From NCBI RefSeq assembly GCF_014207235.1, contig NZ_JACHDA010000002.1, positions 496,001-560,000 on the forward strand: 64,000 nt of DNA. Reading direction: 5' to 3'. Shown here in pieces: positions 46,687 to 55,490 of this stretch. The notes beneath the pieces were generated by a model. It had not been told where the DNA came from. It ran no database searches and was given only the letters and a program-made list of their open reading frames with translations. Position 1 is the stretch's first letter, and each line of letters begins with the position of its first letter. This stretch comes from Sphingopyxis sp. JAI128 (lineage in GTDB: Bacteria; Pseudomonadota; Alphaproteobacteria; Sphingomonadales; Sphingomonadaceae). The position numbers and the translations under genes are program-made.

Positions 46687-47367
46687 ATGGCTGGCAAGGA
46701 TCATGTCGACATGGCGCCCTCGGGCGCCGACCGCACCGCCGAGCGGCTTGCCGCCGTCCCCGGCATCCGCCGTGCGCCAACGCCAAAGCTGCAACAGTTC
46801 ATCCTGTCCCGCTTCCTCGATACCGAAACCTGCGCGGCGCTGATCGCGCAGATCGACCGCGACGTCCGCCCCTCGACCATCGCCGACCCGAACGGTGACG
46901 ACGCCTTCCGCACCAGCGCGACCTGCGACCTCGATCATCGCGACCCGCTGGTGATGGCGGTCAACAACCGCCTTCACGATCTCGCCGGCATCCCGCTCGC
47001 CTATGGCGAACCGATGCAGGGCCAGCGTTACGACGTCGGACAGGAATTCAAGGCACACACTGACTATTTCGACCCGCATGGCGCTGACTGGGAAACCTAT
47101 TGCGCGGTCCCCGGCCAGCGCAGCTGGACGCTGATGATCTATCTCAACGAACCGGGCGCGGGCGGCGCGACGCGGTTTCTCGCGACCGGCAAGATGCACC
47201 AGCCGGAAGTGGGCAAGCTGCTGGCGTGGAACAATGTCCGGACCGACGGCACTGCCAACCCCGACACGCTTCATCACGGGATGAAGGTGCGCAAGGGCCG
47301 CAAATATATCATCACCAAATGGTTCCGCGAACGGCCATGGCCGTGGGCGGAAGGGGAATTGGGTTAG
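46687..47367 (+). CDS. 2OG-Fe(II) oxygenase, prolyl 4-hydroxylase-like
   Basis: 226-residue cytoplasmic dioxygenase. His124 and Asp126 in the AHTDYFD segment and His196/197 in LHHGMKV form the metal triad. Lys206 in RKGRKYIITKW fits the 2-oxoglutarate anchor. It probably hydroxylates prolyl residues or a small molecule. No ribosome site is strong. It is convergent with the SIMPL gene, separated by a multi-hairpin repeat. Confidence 0.92.
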   Translation: MAGKDHVDMAPSGADRTAERLAAVPGIRRAPTPKLQQFILSRFLDTETCAALIAQIDRDVRPSTIADPNGDDAFRTSATCDLDHRDPLVMAVNNRLHDLAGIPLAYGEPMQGQRYDVGQEFKAHTDYFDPHGADWETYCAVPGQRSWTLMIYLNEPGAGGATRFLATGKMHQPEVGKLLAWNNVRTDGTANPDTLHHGMKVRKGRKYIITKWFRERPWPWAEGELG

Positions 47368-47406
47368 ACGGTCGTTTACAGCCGCTGGACCAACAATGAT
47401 CGATGC

Positions 47407-47498
47407 ACCCTCACCCTTCCCACCGGCTTGGCCGGCGGGCTCCCTCCGTCTCCCATCGGGAGAGGGAGGGAGGCGCAAAGCGCCGGACGGGTGAGGGT
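47407..47498. repeat. Multi-hairpin intergenic repeat (also a likely bidirectional terminator)
   Basis: Outer arms ACCCTCACCC (47407-47416) and GGGTGAGGGT (47489-47498) enclose two further hairpins: CCCACCGG/GCCGGCGGG and CTCCCATCGGGAG. The sequence class, beginning with ACCCTCACCC, is common between sphingomonad genes. It sits exactly between two convergent genes. Confidence 0.75.
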
Positions 47499-47503
47499 CG
47501 CGA

Positions 47504-48250
47504 TCAACGCACCAGCCGATACTGGAAATTCAGCGTCAGCGTGTTGCCGACCTGCCCTGGTTCGACCGGCGTTGCCTTGCCGGCGGCATCCATCGCCTGC
47601 AAACGGACCATCGGCATCGGCGGCTGCGGCCCGCCAAAGCTGCCTTCGCTGATCGAAACCAACTCGACGCCGCGAAAACCCGCGAGCCGCGCATAATCCT
47701 GCGCCTTCGCCTCGGCCGCCTTGATCGCGGTACCGCGCGCGCCGACGAGCTGCGCGTCGGGATCCTTCATGCCGAACCACGGCCCGTCGACATTGGTGCC
47801 GCCGGCGGCGACCAGCGCGTCGAGCAGCGGGCCGATATCGTCGATCTTGGGCGTCGTCGCGCGCACGCTGTTCGACACCTGATAGCCGAGAAAACGCGGG
47901 GGCTGACCGTCGCCACGATTGTTGTAATCATATTGCGGCGACAGGTTGATGCCACTCGTCTGGATATCCTCGCCCTTGATCCCGCGCGCCTTCGCGGCGG
48001 CGATCAGCTTGTCCATCGCCGCGGCATTGGCGCGCATCGCTTCGACCGCGGTCGGCGCGGTCGTCGTCACGCCGGCGCCGACGGTCGCTTGGTCGGGGCG
48101 CGAGCGCACCTCCTCGCTGACCGAAAAGCTCAGTATCGGTCCCTGCGTCGTTGCTGCAGTCACCGTCGAACCTCCTTGTTGCGCGGCGGCGGGCACTGCC
48201 GCCATCAGGACCAGTCCGGATGCCATAGCGGCGAGCATTTGCTTCGTCAT
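47504..48250 (-). CDS. SIMPL domain (DUF541) periplasmic protein
   Basis: 248-residue exported protein with a signal peptide ending AVPAAAQQ. The DUF541/SIMPL repeats cover about residues 45-245 with ISFSVSEEVRSRPDQATVGAGV near the start, a family of oligomeric periplasmic proteins of unclear function. The ATG at 48250 has GGAG six bases upstream. A 7-bp hairpin (48264-48281) lies in its leader. The gene is divergent from the ABC-F gene. Confidence 0.9.
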   Translation of the reverse strand: MTKQMLAAMASGLVLMAAVPAAAQQGGSTVTAATTQGPILSFSVSEEVRSRPDQATVGAGVTTTAPTAVEAMRANAAAMDKLIAAAKARGIKGEDIQTSGINLSPQYDYNNRGDGQPPRFLGYQVSNSVRATTPKIDDIGPLLDALVAAGGTNVDGPWFGMKDPDAQLVGARGTAIKAAEAKAQDYARLAGFRGVELVSISEGSFGGPQPPMPMVRLQAMDAAGKATPVEPGQVGNTLTLNFQYRLVR

Positions 48251-48384
48251 TTCATTCTCCTGCGAACCGGGCTTCCGGTTCATTATGATCTCCGCCCCGT
48301 AACGCAGACGGAGCAGACCCGTTCCGCCCTTTGCGCGGACGGCGCTTGCATGATGCTGAACGCGCCAGTAGCGAGCCGTTCATC

Positions 48385-50163
48385 ATGGCAGCACCAATTC
48401 TTTCATACGAAGGCCTCGGCCTTGTGCAGGGCAGCGGCTGGCTGTTTCAGGATCTCGACATCTATGTCGGCGAACGCGACCGCCTTGCGCTGATCGGCCG
48501 CAACGGCGCAGGCAAGACGACTTTGCTCAAGCTGCTCGCCGGCCGCATCGATCCCGACAAGGGCAAGCGCACGATCGTTCCCGGCACCCATGTCGTGATG
48601 CTCGAACAGGAGCCCGATTTCCGTCCCTTCGCAACGCTCATGGACTTCGCCGTCGCCGGCAACGACGGGCCGCCCGAGTATGAGGTGGCGGCGATCGCCG
48701 ACCAGCTTGGCATCGACATGAGCCGCGCCGCCGCCAGCGCCTCGGGCGGCGAGCGCCGCCGCGCCGCGCTCGCGCGCGCTTTGGCGCAGAACCCCGATGT
48801 GCTGCTGCTCGACGAGCCGACCAATCATCTCGACCTCGCCGCGATCGACTGGCTCGAATCCTGGCTCGCGCGCTACACCGGCGCCTTCGTCGCGATCAGC
48901 CATGACCGCACCTTCCTGACCCGCCTCACGCGGCAGACCTTGTGGCTCGACCGTGGCAGTATCCGCCGCAAGGAAATCGGCTTCGGCGGTTTCGAGGAAT
49001 GGAGCGACGCGGTCGCCGCCGAGGAAGCGCGCGCCGCACAGAAACTCGATTCGAAGCTGCGGCTCGAGGCGCACTGGCTCGAACGCGGCGTCACCGCGCG
49101 CCGCAAGCGCAATCAGGGACGTCTCGAGAAATTGAAGGAAATGCGTGCGACCCGCGCCGCGATGATCGGCGGCCCCGGCGTCGCCAAGCTCGGCCTCGCC
49201 AACGACGATGTCCGCTCGAAATCGGTGATCGTCGCTGAGAATGTGAGCAAGAGCTTCGGCGACCGCACGATCATCAAGAATCTCGATTTCCGCGTCCAGC
49301 GCGGCGATCGCATCGGCATCGTCGGCGCCAACGGCGCGGGCAAATCGACATTGCTCAAACTGCTTACGGGCGAAATTCAGCCCGACGAAGGCAGCATCAC
49401 CCTCGCCCCTACACTCGACGGCATCGTCATCGACCAACAGCGCAGCCTGCTTTCCCCCGAAAAACGCGTCCGCGACGTGCTCGCCGACGGCGGCGACTGG
49501 GTCGAGGTGCGCGGGGTCAAAAAGCATATCCAGGGCTATCTGAAAGAGTTCCTCTTCGACCCCGGCGTCGTCGAAGCCAGCGTCGGCGCGCTGTCGGGCG
49601 GCGAACGCTCGCGGCTGTTGCTCGCGCGCGAATTCGCGCGCGAATCGAACCTGCTCGTCCTCGACGAGCCGACCAACGACCTCGATTTGGAAACGCTCGA
49701 CCTGTTACAGGAAGTCATCGCCGACTATGCGGGGACAGTGCTGCTCGTCAGCCACGACCGCGACTTCCTCGACCGCACCGTCACCGTGACGCTCGGCCTC
49801 GACGGATCGGGCAAGGTCGACATCGTGGCGGGCGGCTATGCCGATTGGGAGGCGAAGCGTGTCAAACCCAACAGCGTCAAGGCCAAGGCGGCTGGAACCA
49901 ACGCCCCGCCCCCACCGCCCCAAGCGCGCAAGAAACTCTCCTACAAGGACCAGCGCGACTATGACCTGCTGCCGACCCGGATCGAGGAGATCGAAGGCGA
50001 AATGGCGAAGATCGAAACCGAACTCTCCGACGGCGCCCTCTTCACGCGCGACAATGCGCGCTTCAATGCGTTGACATCGGAGCTCGACAAGCTGCGCAAG
50101 GAAAAAGCGGCCGCCGAAGATCGTTGGCTTACGCTGGCCGAGGAAGTCGAAGCATTAGGCTAA
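48385..50163 (+). CDS. ABC-F family ATPase (Uup-like)
   Basis: 592-residue cytoplasmic protein with two ABC domains and no membrane part. Walker A GRNGAGKTT near residue 33 and GANGAGKST near 315; signature motifs ASGGERRR and LSGGERSR; both Walker B regions LLLDEPTN and LVLDEPTN. The C-terminal coiled coil (LSYKDQRDYDLLPTRIEEIEGEM) marks Uup, which acts at the ribosome or on DNA branches. The ATG at 48385 follows CGAGCCGTTCATC, a weak site; an upstream frame exists. Confidence 0.93.
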   Translation: MAAPILSYEGLGLVQGSGWLFQDLDIYVGERDRLALIGRNGAGKTTLLKLLAGRIDPDKGKRTIVPGTHVVMLEQEPDFRPFATLMDFAVAGNDGPPEYEVAAIADQLGIDMSRAAASASGGERRRAALARALAQNPDVLLLDEPTNHLDLAAIDWLESWLARYTGAFVAISHDRTFLTRLTRQTLWLDRGSIRRKEIGFGGFEEWSDAVAAEEARAAQKLDSKLRLEAHWLERGVTARRKRNQGRLEKLKEMRATRAAMIGGPGVAKLGLANDDVRSKSVIVAENVSKSFGDRTIIKNLDFRVQRGDRIGIVGANGAGKSTLLKLLTGEIQPDEGSITLAPTLDGIVIDQQRSLLSPEKRVRDVLADGGDWVEVRGVKKHIQGYLKEFLFDPGVVEASVGALSGGERSRLLLAREFARESNLLVLDEPTNDLDLETLDLLQEVIADYAGTVLLVSHDRDFLDRTVTVTLGLDGSGKVDIVAGGYADWEAKRVKPNSVKAKAAGTNAPPPPPQARKKLSYKDQRDYDLLPTRIEEIEGEMAKIETELSDGALFTRDNARFNALTSELDKLRKEKAAAEDRWLTLAEEVEALG

Positions 50164-50282
50164 GTGGCGATCGCCAGCGTCCACCGCGTGGCCGCGGGGC
50201 TGTGGGGGGCTTTCGCGGGGGTCACATCTCCCAACGGCGCATCCGGTCATTCGCGGCTGTTCAGCCACCTGCGGTGGCGCTT

Positions 50283-50732
50283 TCAGAGTCGCGCTTCGAG
50301 TTGCGCGAGCAGCGCCTGTACGGGCGGCTGCGGGGGCGGCGCTTCCCAACCGGCCTCGATCGCCGCGATGCGTTCGAACAGGCGTTCGCTGGCGGAAACG
50401 ATGCGGCGAACCGACAGGTCGAAACCTGCGCAGACGGCCCAATCGGCGGCGACGGGTTCGCCGATGCGCGCCGCGCTGTCGTTCGGCCCGGCCCCCGGAT
50501 CGCCGACAAACATCGCGCGGCGATGCAGTAGCCAGGCGATGACATGCATCAGGCGGGTTGTCGTCTTCAGCGATTCACAGGCGAGGCCGATCTGCGCCAG
50601 GGCATCCCCATTCGCGCGTCCAAGATCGCGCTGCGCGGCAAAGGCCGCGTGCGCTTCGTCGGCAAGCAGCATCGCCTCGACATAGAGATTTTCCACCTGC
50701 GCGCGCTGCACCGGCCGTGCCATCGCCATCAT
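50283..50732 (-). CDS. DUF1465 protein, RcdA-type
   Basis: 149-residue helical protein of the DUF1465 family, the family of Caulobacter RcdA, an adaptor for ClpXP-mediated CtrA degradation. Features: ENLYVEAMLLADEAHAAF near residue 15 and RLMHVIAWLLHRRAM near 60. The start is uncertain; ATG at 50732 is preceded by GGTGGGCG, and longer starts at 50753 or 50774 remain possible. A cell-cycle role is inferred from family membership. Confidence 0.85.
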   Translation of the reverse strand: MMAMARPVQRAQVENLYVEAMLLADEAHAAFAAQRDLGRANGDALAQIGLACESLKTTTRLMHVIAWLLHRRAMFVGDPGAGPNDSAARIGEPVAADWAVCAGFDLSVRRIVSASERLFERIAAIEAGWEAPPPQPPVQALLAQLEARL

Positions 50733-50852
50733 GTCCGTTCGCCCACCGACCATGGCGTCAGGGATGCCACGCACCCGGGCTATTTCGCAATGGCAGTAAC
50801 CATGAAATATGATGCACCGCCCGTCCCGTTTTGATTCAGGGCGTTACCAGTG

Positions 50853-51050
50853 TCAGGCGATAATGTCGGGGAGCAGTTGATCTTCGCACCACGCGATTTC
50901 GTCGCGCAGGCGCAACTTGCGCTTCTTGAGGCGCGCGAGTTGCAGCTGGTCGGGAACGGAGCCGCCGCCGAGCGCGATGATCGCGGCGTCGAGATCGCGA
51001 TGCTCGACGCGAAGCAGTTCCAGGCGCTGGGTAATTTCCTCGGGGCTCAC
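50853..51050 (-). CDS. YdcH family (DUF465) protein, 65 residues
   Basis: Small helical hairpin protein of the YdcH/DUF465 type: RLELLRVEHRDLDAAI and LQLARLKKRKLRLRDEIAWCED. The GTG at 51050 has AGGGAG six bases upstream; longer frames lack this. It is divergent from a second YdcH gene starting at 51177. Function unknown. Confidence 0.88.
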   Translation of the reverse strand: MSPEEITQRLELLRVEHRDLDAAIIALGGGSVPDQLQLARLKKRKLRLRDEIAWCEDQLLPDIIA

Positions 51051-51176
51051 ACCGGTCTCCCTGCCACGTTCACCACTGGTCCGCAACGGGAACCAGCTGA
51101 CCGAATCGCCACGACATTCCGCCCGATTCGTGATTTACTCGACCCTGCCAATCGAGTCGAAAAAGGAGAATGGCAT

Positions 51177-51335
51177 ATGAGCACGTCGCACCTTTCCGCC
51201 CTGAAGTCCCGCCACGCGGACCTTGACGAGAAAATTGCGAATGAAGAACGCCGCCCCTGCCCCGACGCAGGCGTGCTGGCCCAGATGAAAAAGCAAAAGC
51301 TGAGGATCAAGGAAGAGATGCTCGCGATCGCCTGA
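51177..51335 (+). CDS. YdcH family (DUF465) protein, 52 residues
   Basis: 52-residue protein with the core SALKSRHADLDEKIANEE and LAQMKKQKLRIKEEM. It is shorter than its divergent neighbour but of the same family. AAGGAG lies eight bases before the ATG. The two YdcH-like genes share the 126-nt gap. Function unknown; family members are often annotated only as DUF465. Confidence 0.88.
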   Translation: MSTSHLSALKSRHADLDEKIANEERRPCPDAGVLAQMKKQKLRIKEEMLAIA

Positions 51336-51379
51336 CGATCGCGACGACCGCCCGCTGATGCCGCCCTGTCGAGGACGCA

Positions 51380-51769
51380 TCAGCGTCGGCGGTAAAAGGG
51401 CCCTCGTTCGAGGCCAGTGCGCCGAAGATGCGGCGGCAGATCGGACTCCGATACCACCTGACGACGAACCGCCTGGGGATCGACCGCCCGGTCGAACGCA
51501 ATACCGAACTTGCCCTCGCCCGCCCAGACGACGCGCCCCGAAACCGGGCCGACGTTGCGCAATTCGACTTCAATCACGTCCCCCTGTTCCACCCGGACCA
51601 TGCCCTCGGCGAGCATGCCGCCCGCGGACAGGTTGCGCACGCGCACGACGACGCCCCCGCTTTTTCCGGGCACGGTCAGGCTGGCCTGCATGAACAGGCT
51701 GTCCCGATCGGTGCCGCGCGACAGCGCGGCGACTTCTTCGTCCACTGTTGTTGGCACGCGCGATTCCAT
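51380..51769 (-). CDS. PilZ domain protein
   Basis: 129-residue protein with a PilZ-like barrel. RVRNLSAGGMLAEG corresponds to the NxSxxG part of the c-di-GMP motif near residue 46; the RxxxR element is weak. It may bind c-di-GMP, but the first motif half is not clear. The ATG at 51769 is chosen from a much longer open frame because the protein start fits the domain. Confidence 0.8.
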   Translation of the reverse strand: MESRVPTTVDEEVAALSRGTDRDSLFMQASLTVPGKSGGVVVRVRNLSAGGMLAEGMVRVEQGDVIEVELRNVGPVSGRVVWAGEGKFGIAFDRAVDPQAVRRQVVSESDLPPHLRRTGLERGPFYRRR

Positions 51770-51855
51770 TGCGACCCGTTCCCCGCGTTGAATGTCAGGC
51801 GGCGAATCTAGGCGCTGGTCGTTGCGGAATCGTAAATAGGATTGCCCCCGGCCGA

Positions 51856-52317
51856 TCAATCTTCGCGGGAAATCCGTTCGTTGCGTTCGTGGCGCTCCTG
51901 CGCCTCCAGCGTCATCGTCGCGATTGGACGGGCTTGCAGGCGCGCCAGCGAGATCGGTTCGCCGGTGACGGCGCAATAGCCATATTCGCCCTCGTCGATA
52001 CGACGGATCGCCGAATCGATCTTGGCGATCAGCTTGCGCTGGCGATCGCGAGTGCGCAGTTCGATCGCCCAATCGGTCTCGCTCGACGCGCGATCGGCAA
52101 GGTCGGGCTCGCGCAGCGGACCGTCCTGAAGATGCGCGAGCGTCGATTCGGATTCGGACAGGATAGATTTTTTCCAGGCGAGGAGCAGGCCGCGGAAATA
52201 ATCCTGCTGCCGCTCGTTCATAAACTCTTCGTCGTCGCTGGGAACATAATCCGAATCGAGATTGGACTTGGCTTCGCGAAGCGCGTCTGCGCCAACATCG
52301 GCAATCTTGGTCGGCAT
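51856..52317 (-). CDS. dksA: RNA polymerase-binding transcription factor DksA
   Basis: 153-residue TraR/DksA family protein that binds the RNA polymerase secondary channel with ppGpp. A coiled-coil region spans residues 30-105. The C-terminal knuckle is reduced: only Cys115 (YGYCAVTGEPI) of the four zinc cysteines is present, the pattern of the zinc-independent DksA subtype common in alphaproteobacteria. It is followed 86 nt later by the PilZ gene. Confidence 0.93.
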   Translation of the reverse strand: MPTKIADVGADALREAKSNLDSDYVPSDDEEFMNERQQDYFRGLLLAWKKSILSESESTLAHLQDGPLREPDLADRASSETDWAIELRTRDRQRKLIAKIDSAIRRIDEGEYGYCAVTGEPISLARLQARPIATMTLEAQERHERNERISRED

Positions 52318-52755
52318 GAGGGGCTCTCGCGTCCTTTCCTGTCACCCCGCAGACCGCAAAGCGCGCAGGGAGTGGCGCGCCTATAACCAGCCACTGGTCA
52401 CGATACAAGCGCCGAAGCAGCGCATTGCATCGACCGCGTGAAGCACGGCTGAACCGGCGCCCTTCGGACGGTGATTCCCGGTCGCCAGCGGACCCGCCGG
52501 CGGGTGCGGGCCAGTCCCGATTTAGGGCCGAAGATTAACCAATTGCATAGAATCGTTGCACATTCCGTTCTGTTTTGGGACAGATACCGTGATTTTGATT
52601 GATTCCGTCGCCCTTTTCCCGCTGTCGGACAGGCAAACGCGGTTAACGCGATTGCCGCGTTCATAAAGATTTGGCCTTTTGGGTTATAGCGAAGGTGAAA
52701 TCGGGTGTCGGTCGAGGGACGCTTCGCACCTGCAACGGGAAAGAAAGAGAAACCT
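52318..52755. other. Intergenic region between dksA and the Ser-rich protein gene
   Basis: About 440 bases without a credible gene. The right part (52540-52700) is A/T-richer than the surroundings and should hold promoters for the divergent dksA and Ser-rich genes. An inverted repeat AACGCGG/CCGCGTT at 52636-52661 is operator-like. A long leftward frame here is a shadow. No sigma-54 site with correct spacing was found. Confidence 0.5.
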
Positions 52756-53946
52756 ATGTCTGTCCGAATGGCCCTTGCCAAGCTTTGCGCCTGCACCTGC
52801 GGGGGGGCAATCATCGGTAGCGGTGCGATGCAGATCGCCGACGTTCCGAAGGCACGGGCGCAGGTCCAGTCCTGCTCGCCGTGCGTCGCCAAGAAAAAGG
52901 TCGTGCGCAAGCGCCATGCGGCCCGCAAGCCGGTGAAACGCGTCCGCCGCGTCGTCACGACGAAAAAGGTGATCCGGACCGCGACGCCGCAGACGCAGGT
53001 CGTGACGCAGACGATCCCGTTGCCGCCGATCCCCTATGCGCCCTTCCCGCAGCGCGGCGGTTTTGAAGGCGGCGGCAGCGGCGGCGGCGTGACCGTGATC
53101 GGCGGCGGCTTCGGCGGCGGTTTCGGCGGCGGCTTCTTTGGCGGTTTCTTCGGCGGCAGCTCGGGCGGCGGCAGCAGCGGCAGCATCGTCGTCACCTCGA
53201 CGACGACGGGCGGTGTCAGCACCTCGACCAGCACCTCGTCGGGCGTGTCGACCTCTACCGGCGGTGTTTCCACCTCGACTGGCGGTGTTTCCACCTCGAC
53301 TGGCGGGGTTTCCACCTCGACCGGCGGGGTTTCCACCTCGACGGGCAGCGTGTCGACCTCGACCGGCGGCGTTTCGACCTCGACGGGCAGCGTCAGCACC
53401 TCGTCGGGCAATGTGTCGACGTCGTCGGGCAACGTCAGCACCTCGTCGTCGAGCAGCAGTTCTTCGTCGAGCTCGTCCTCCTCTTCTTCCTCGTCGAGCT
53501 CGTCCTCGTCGGGCGGCTCGTCGAAGGGCGGCAGCTCGCATGGTTCCTCGCACGGATCGTCACATGGTTCGTCGCACGGCAGCTCGGGCTGGGGCGGTTC
53601 GTCGAAGGGCGGCAGCTCGAGCAGCTCGAGCTCGTCCTCCTCTTCTTCCTCGTCTTCGTCGAGCAGCAGCACGTCGAGCGGCGCGACCTCGTCGGGCGCA
53701 ACCGGCGGCAGCAGCAGCTTCGGCACGACGAGTGGCTCGTCTTCCTCGTCGTCGAGCAGCAGTTCCTCCTCGTCGTCGTCCTCCTCGTCCAGTTCGGGCG
53801 GCAGCAGCAGCAACGGTGGTTCGTCGGGCGATCCGACGCCGGTTCCCGCGCCGCCGATGATGCTACTGTTCGGTGCCGCGGCGGCGGCGCTCGTCGCGCG
53901 GCGCCGCGCGGCGAACCGCAACGACGACGACGCCAACGCGGCGTGA
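52756..53946 (+). CDS. Ser/Gly-rich secreted protein with PEP-CTERM-like sorting tail
   Basis: 396-residue low-complexity surface protein. A signal-like N-terminus (residues 1-35, ending PKARAQ) is followed by a Cys pair (CSPC), a Lys/Arg-rich stretch (KKKVVRKRHAARK), a Gly-rich segment, ten V-S-T-S-T-G-G repeats and long poly-Ser runs. The C-terminus is the sorting signal: TPVPAPPMMLLFG, an Ala/Leu helix and RRR, then an unusual acidic 11-residue tail. Family logic predicts processing by the exosortase A encoded at about 11-12 kb. A strong terminator follows. Confidence 0.85.
   Translation: MSVRMALAKLCACTCGGAIIGSGAMQIADVPKARAQVQSCSPCVAKKKVVRKRHAARKPVKRVRRVVTTKKVIRTATPQTQVVTQTIPLPPIPYAPFPQRGGFEGGGSGGGVTVIGGGFGGGFGGGFFGGFFGGSSGGGSSGSIVVTSTTTGGVSTSTSTSSGVSTSTGGVSTSTGGVSTSTGGVSTSTGGVSTSTGSVSTSTGGVSTSTGSVSTSSGNVSTSSGNVSTSSSSSSSSSSSSSSSSSSSSSSSGGSSKGGSSHGSSHGSSHGSSHGSSGWGGSSKGGSSSSSSSSSSSSSSSSSSSTSSGATSSGATGGSSSFGTTSGSSSSSSSSSSSSSSSSSSSSGGSSSNGGSSGDPTPVPAPPMMLLFGAAAAALVARRRAANRNDDDANAA
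53245..53454 (+). repeat. Ten in-frame 21-nt tandem units coding VSTSTGG
   Basis: Units start at 53245 and every 21 nt to 53434. They encode V-S-T-S-T-G-G with drift to VSTSSGN. Several central units differ at only one or two bases, so recent copy-number change is likely. Confidence 0.9.
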
Positions 53947-53993
53947 TGAAATCCACTGGCGGTTTTCGGGGCTGACCCGGACCACCGAACTGG

Positions 53994-54020
53994 GGGCCGC
54001 CCTGCGGGGCGGTCCTTTTT
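53994..54020 (+). terminator. Rho-independent terminator of the Ser-rich gene
   Basis: 9-bp GC stem (53994-54002 with 54007-54015, one G-U pair) with a TGCG loop and TTTTT directly after. It lies 48 nt past the stop of the Ser-rich gene. Confidence 0.92.
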
Positions 54021-54113
54021 GATTCCGGGTGCCCGACGGCAGCGGCCACGCAGCGAGCATGGCGCGCCCGCAACGGGCTTGCGCCGCGCGAACGGCAACG
54101 CCATAGCGCCGCC

Positions 54114-55394
54114 ATGCACGATATCCGCCTGATCCGGGATCACCCGCAAGCCTTCGACGCCGGCCTCGTCCGCCGCGGCCTCGAACCCCTGTCCGCCGAG
54201 ATTCTCGCCATGGACGCCTCGCTGCGCGCTTTGCAGACCGAAATTCAGGCCGCGCTCGCTCGCCGCAACGAAGCGTCGAAGCTGATCGGCCAGGCGATGG
54301 CGGCGGGCGACAAGGACAAGACCGAAGCGCTGAAGGCCGAGGTCGCCGACCTCAAGACATCGCTCCCCGCCAGGGAAGAGGCCGAGCGCGCGCAGCACGC
54401 GGCGCTGCACGACCGGCTCGCCGCGCTGCCCAACCTCCCCGCCGACGATGTGCCCGATGGCGAGGATGAGGAGGGCAATGTCGAAATTTCGCGCTGGGGC
54501 ACCCCGCGCAGCTTCGATTTCGCGCCTCAGGAACATGCCGATTTCGCCCCCGCGCTCGGGCTCGATTTCGAGACTGCGGCAAAGATGTCGGGCGCGCGCT
54601 TCGCCTTCCTGAAAGGTCAGATGGCGCGGCTCGAACGCGCGATCGGCCAGTTCATGATCGACAGGCAAACCAGTGAGGCGGGCTATACCGAATGCGCGAC
54701 CCCGCTGATGGTCCGCGACGAGGCGGCGTTCGGGACGACGCAGCTTCCGAAATTCCGCGAAGATTTGTTCCAGACGACCGACGGGCGCTGGCTCATCTCG
54801 ACGTCCGAAATGAGCCTGACCAACGCGGTGCGCGAAGAGATATTGCCCGAGGCCGAGCTGCCGGTCCGCATGACCGCGCTCACCCCCTGCTTCCGCTCCG
54901 AAGCGGGGTCGGCGGGACGCGACACGCGGGGCTATATCCGCCAGCACCAATTCTGGAAGGTCGAGCTCGTCTCGATCGTCCGCCCCGAAGACAGCGACGC
55001 CGAACTCGAACGCAAGACGCGCGCGGCGGAGCAAATCCTCGAGGCGCTCGAGCTGCCATACCGCAAGATGCTGCTGTGCGCGGGCGACATGGGTTTTGCC
55101 GCGCGCAAGACCTATGATCTCGAAGTCTGGCTGCCGGGCCAAAACAGCTATCGCGAGATTTCGAGCTGCTCGAACTGCGGCGATTTCCAGGCGCGCCGCA
55201 TGAACACGCGCTTCCGCCGCGAGGAGGTAAAGGGCAACGAGTTCGTCCATACGCTCAACGGCTCGGGCCTCGCCGTCGGGCGGACGCTGGTGGCAATCCT
55301 CGAAAACTACCAACAAGCCGACGGCAGCGTCGACATTCCAAAAGCATTGCTCCCGTATATGGGCGGCATCACCCGGCTGACGCCGGCCAACTAA
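54114..55394 (+). CDS. serS: Seryl-tRNA synthetase
   Basis: 426-residue class II synthetase. The N-terminal coiled-coil arm (residues 30-105) is followed by motif 2 ([22 protein letters not shown]) and motif 3 ([18 protein letters not shown]). The zinc-free bacterial form. It is the first gene of a rightward run that continues with surE. It is directly downstream of the Ser-rich gene, which needs an exceptional serine supply; this may be coincidence. Confidence 0.98.
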   Translation: MHDIRLIRDHPQAFDAGLVRRGLEPLSAEILAMDASLRALQTEIQAALARRNEASKLIGQAMAAGDKDKTEALKAEVADLKTSLPAREEAERAQHAALHDRLAALPNLPADDVPDGEDEEGNVEISRWGTPRSFDFAPQEHADFAPALGLDFETAAKMSGARFAFLKGQMARLERAIGQFMIDRQTSEAGYTECATPLMVRDEAAFGTTQLPKFREDLFQTTDGRWLISTSEMSLTNAVREEILPEAELPVRMTALTPCFRSEAGSAGRDTRGYIRQHQFWKVELVSIVRPEDSDAELERKTRAAEQILEALELPYRKMLLCAGDMGFAARKTYDLEVWLPGQNSYREISSCSNCGDFQARRMNTRFRREEVKGNEFVHTLNGSGLAVGRTLVAILENYQQADGSVDIPKALLPYMGGITRLTPAN

Positions 55395-55404
55395 GACATC
55401 GCCA

Positions 55405-55467
55405 CCCCGGACTTGATCCGGGGTCCACGACGCCGGCGCCGAATGGATCCCGGATCTAGTCCGGGAT
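55405..55467. repeat. Pair of REP-like hairpins between serS and surE
   Basis: Two perfect small stems: 55405-55411 with 55417-55423 and 55447-55454 with 55460-55467. They repeat the same core, CCCGGA/TCCGGG, with intervening loops of five. This is the kind of intergenic palindrome widespread in alphaproteobacteria. It may also stabilise the serS mRNA end. Confidence 0.75.
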
Positions 55468-55490
55468 GACGAAGAAAGAGAGACAGAAAC

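Noticed and set aside
52540..52755. Possible sigma-54 promoter upstream of the Ser-rich gene
   Set aside because: PEP-CTERM genes can be sigma-54-dependent, but no GG-N10-GC element with TGGC and TTGC contexts has the right spacing here.
52398..52958. 186-residue leftward ORF spanning the intergenic region and the start of the Ser-rich gene
   Set aside because: Basic low-complexity sequence with no family and no ribosome site; half of it is antisense to a real signal peptide.
53245..53454. Regular repeats considered as a CRISPR array
   Set aside because: Units are contiguous, in frame and code VSTSTGG; there are no unique spacers and no cas genes.
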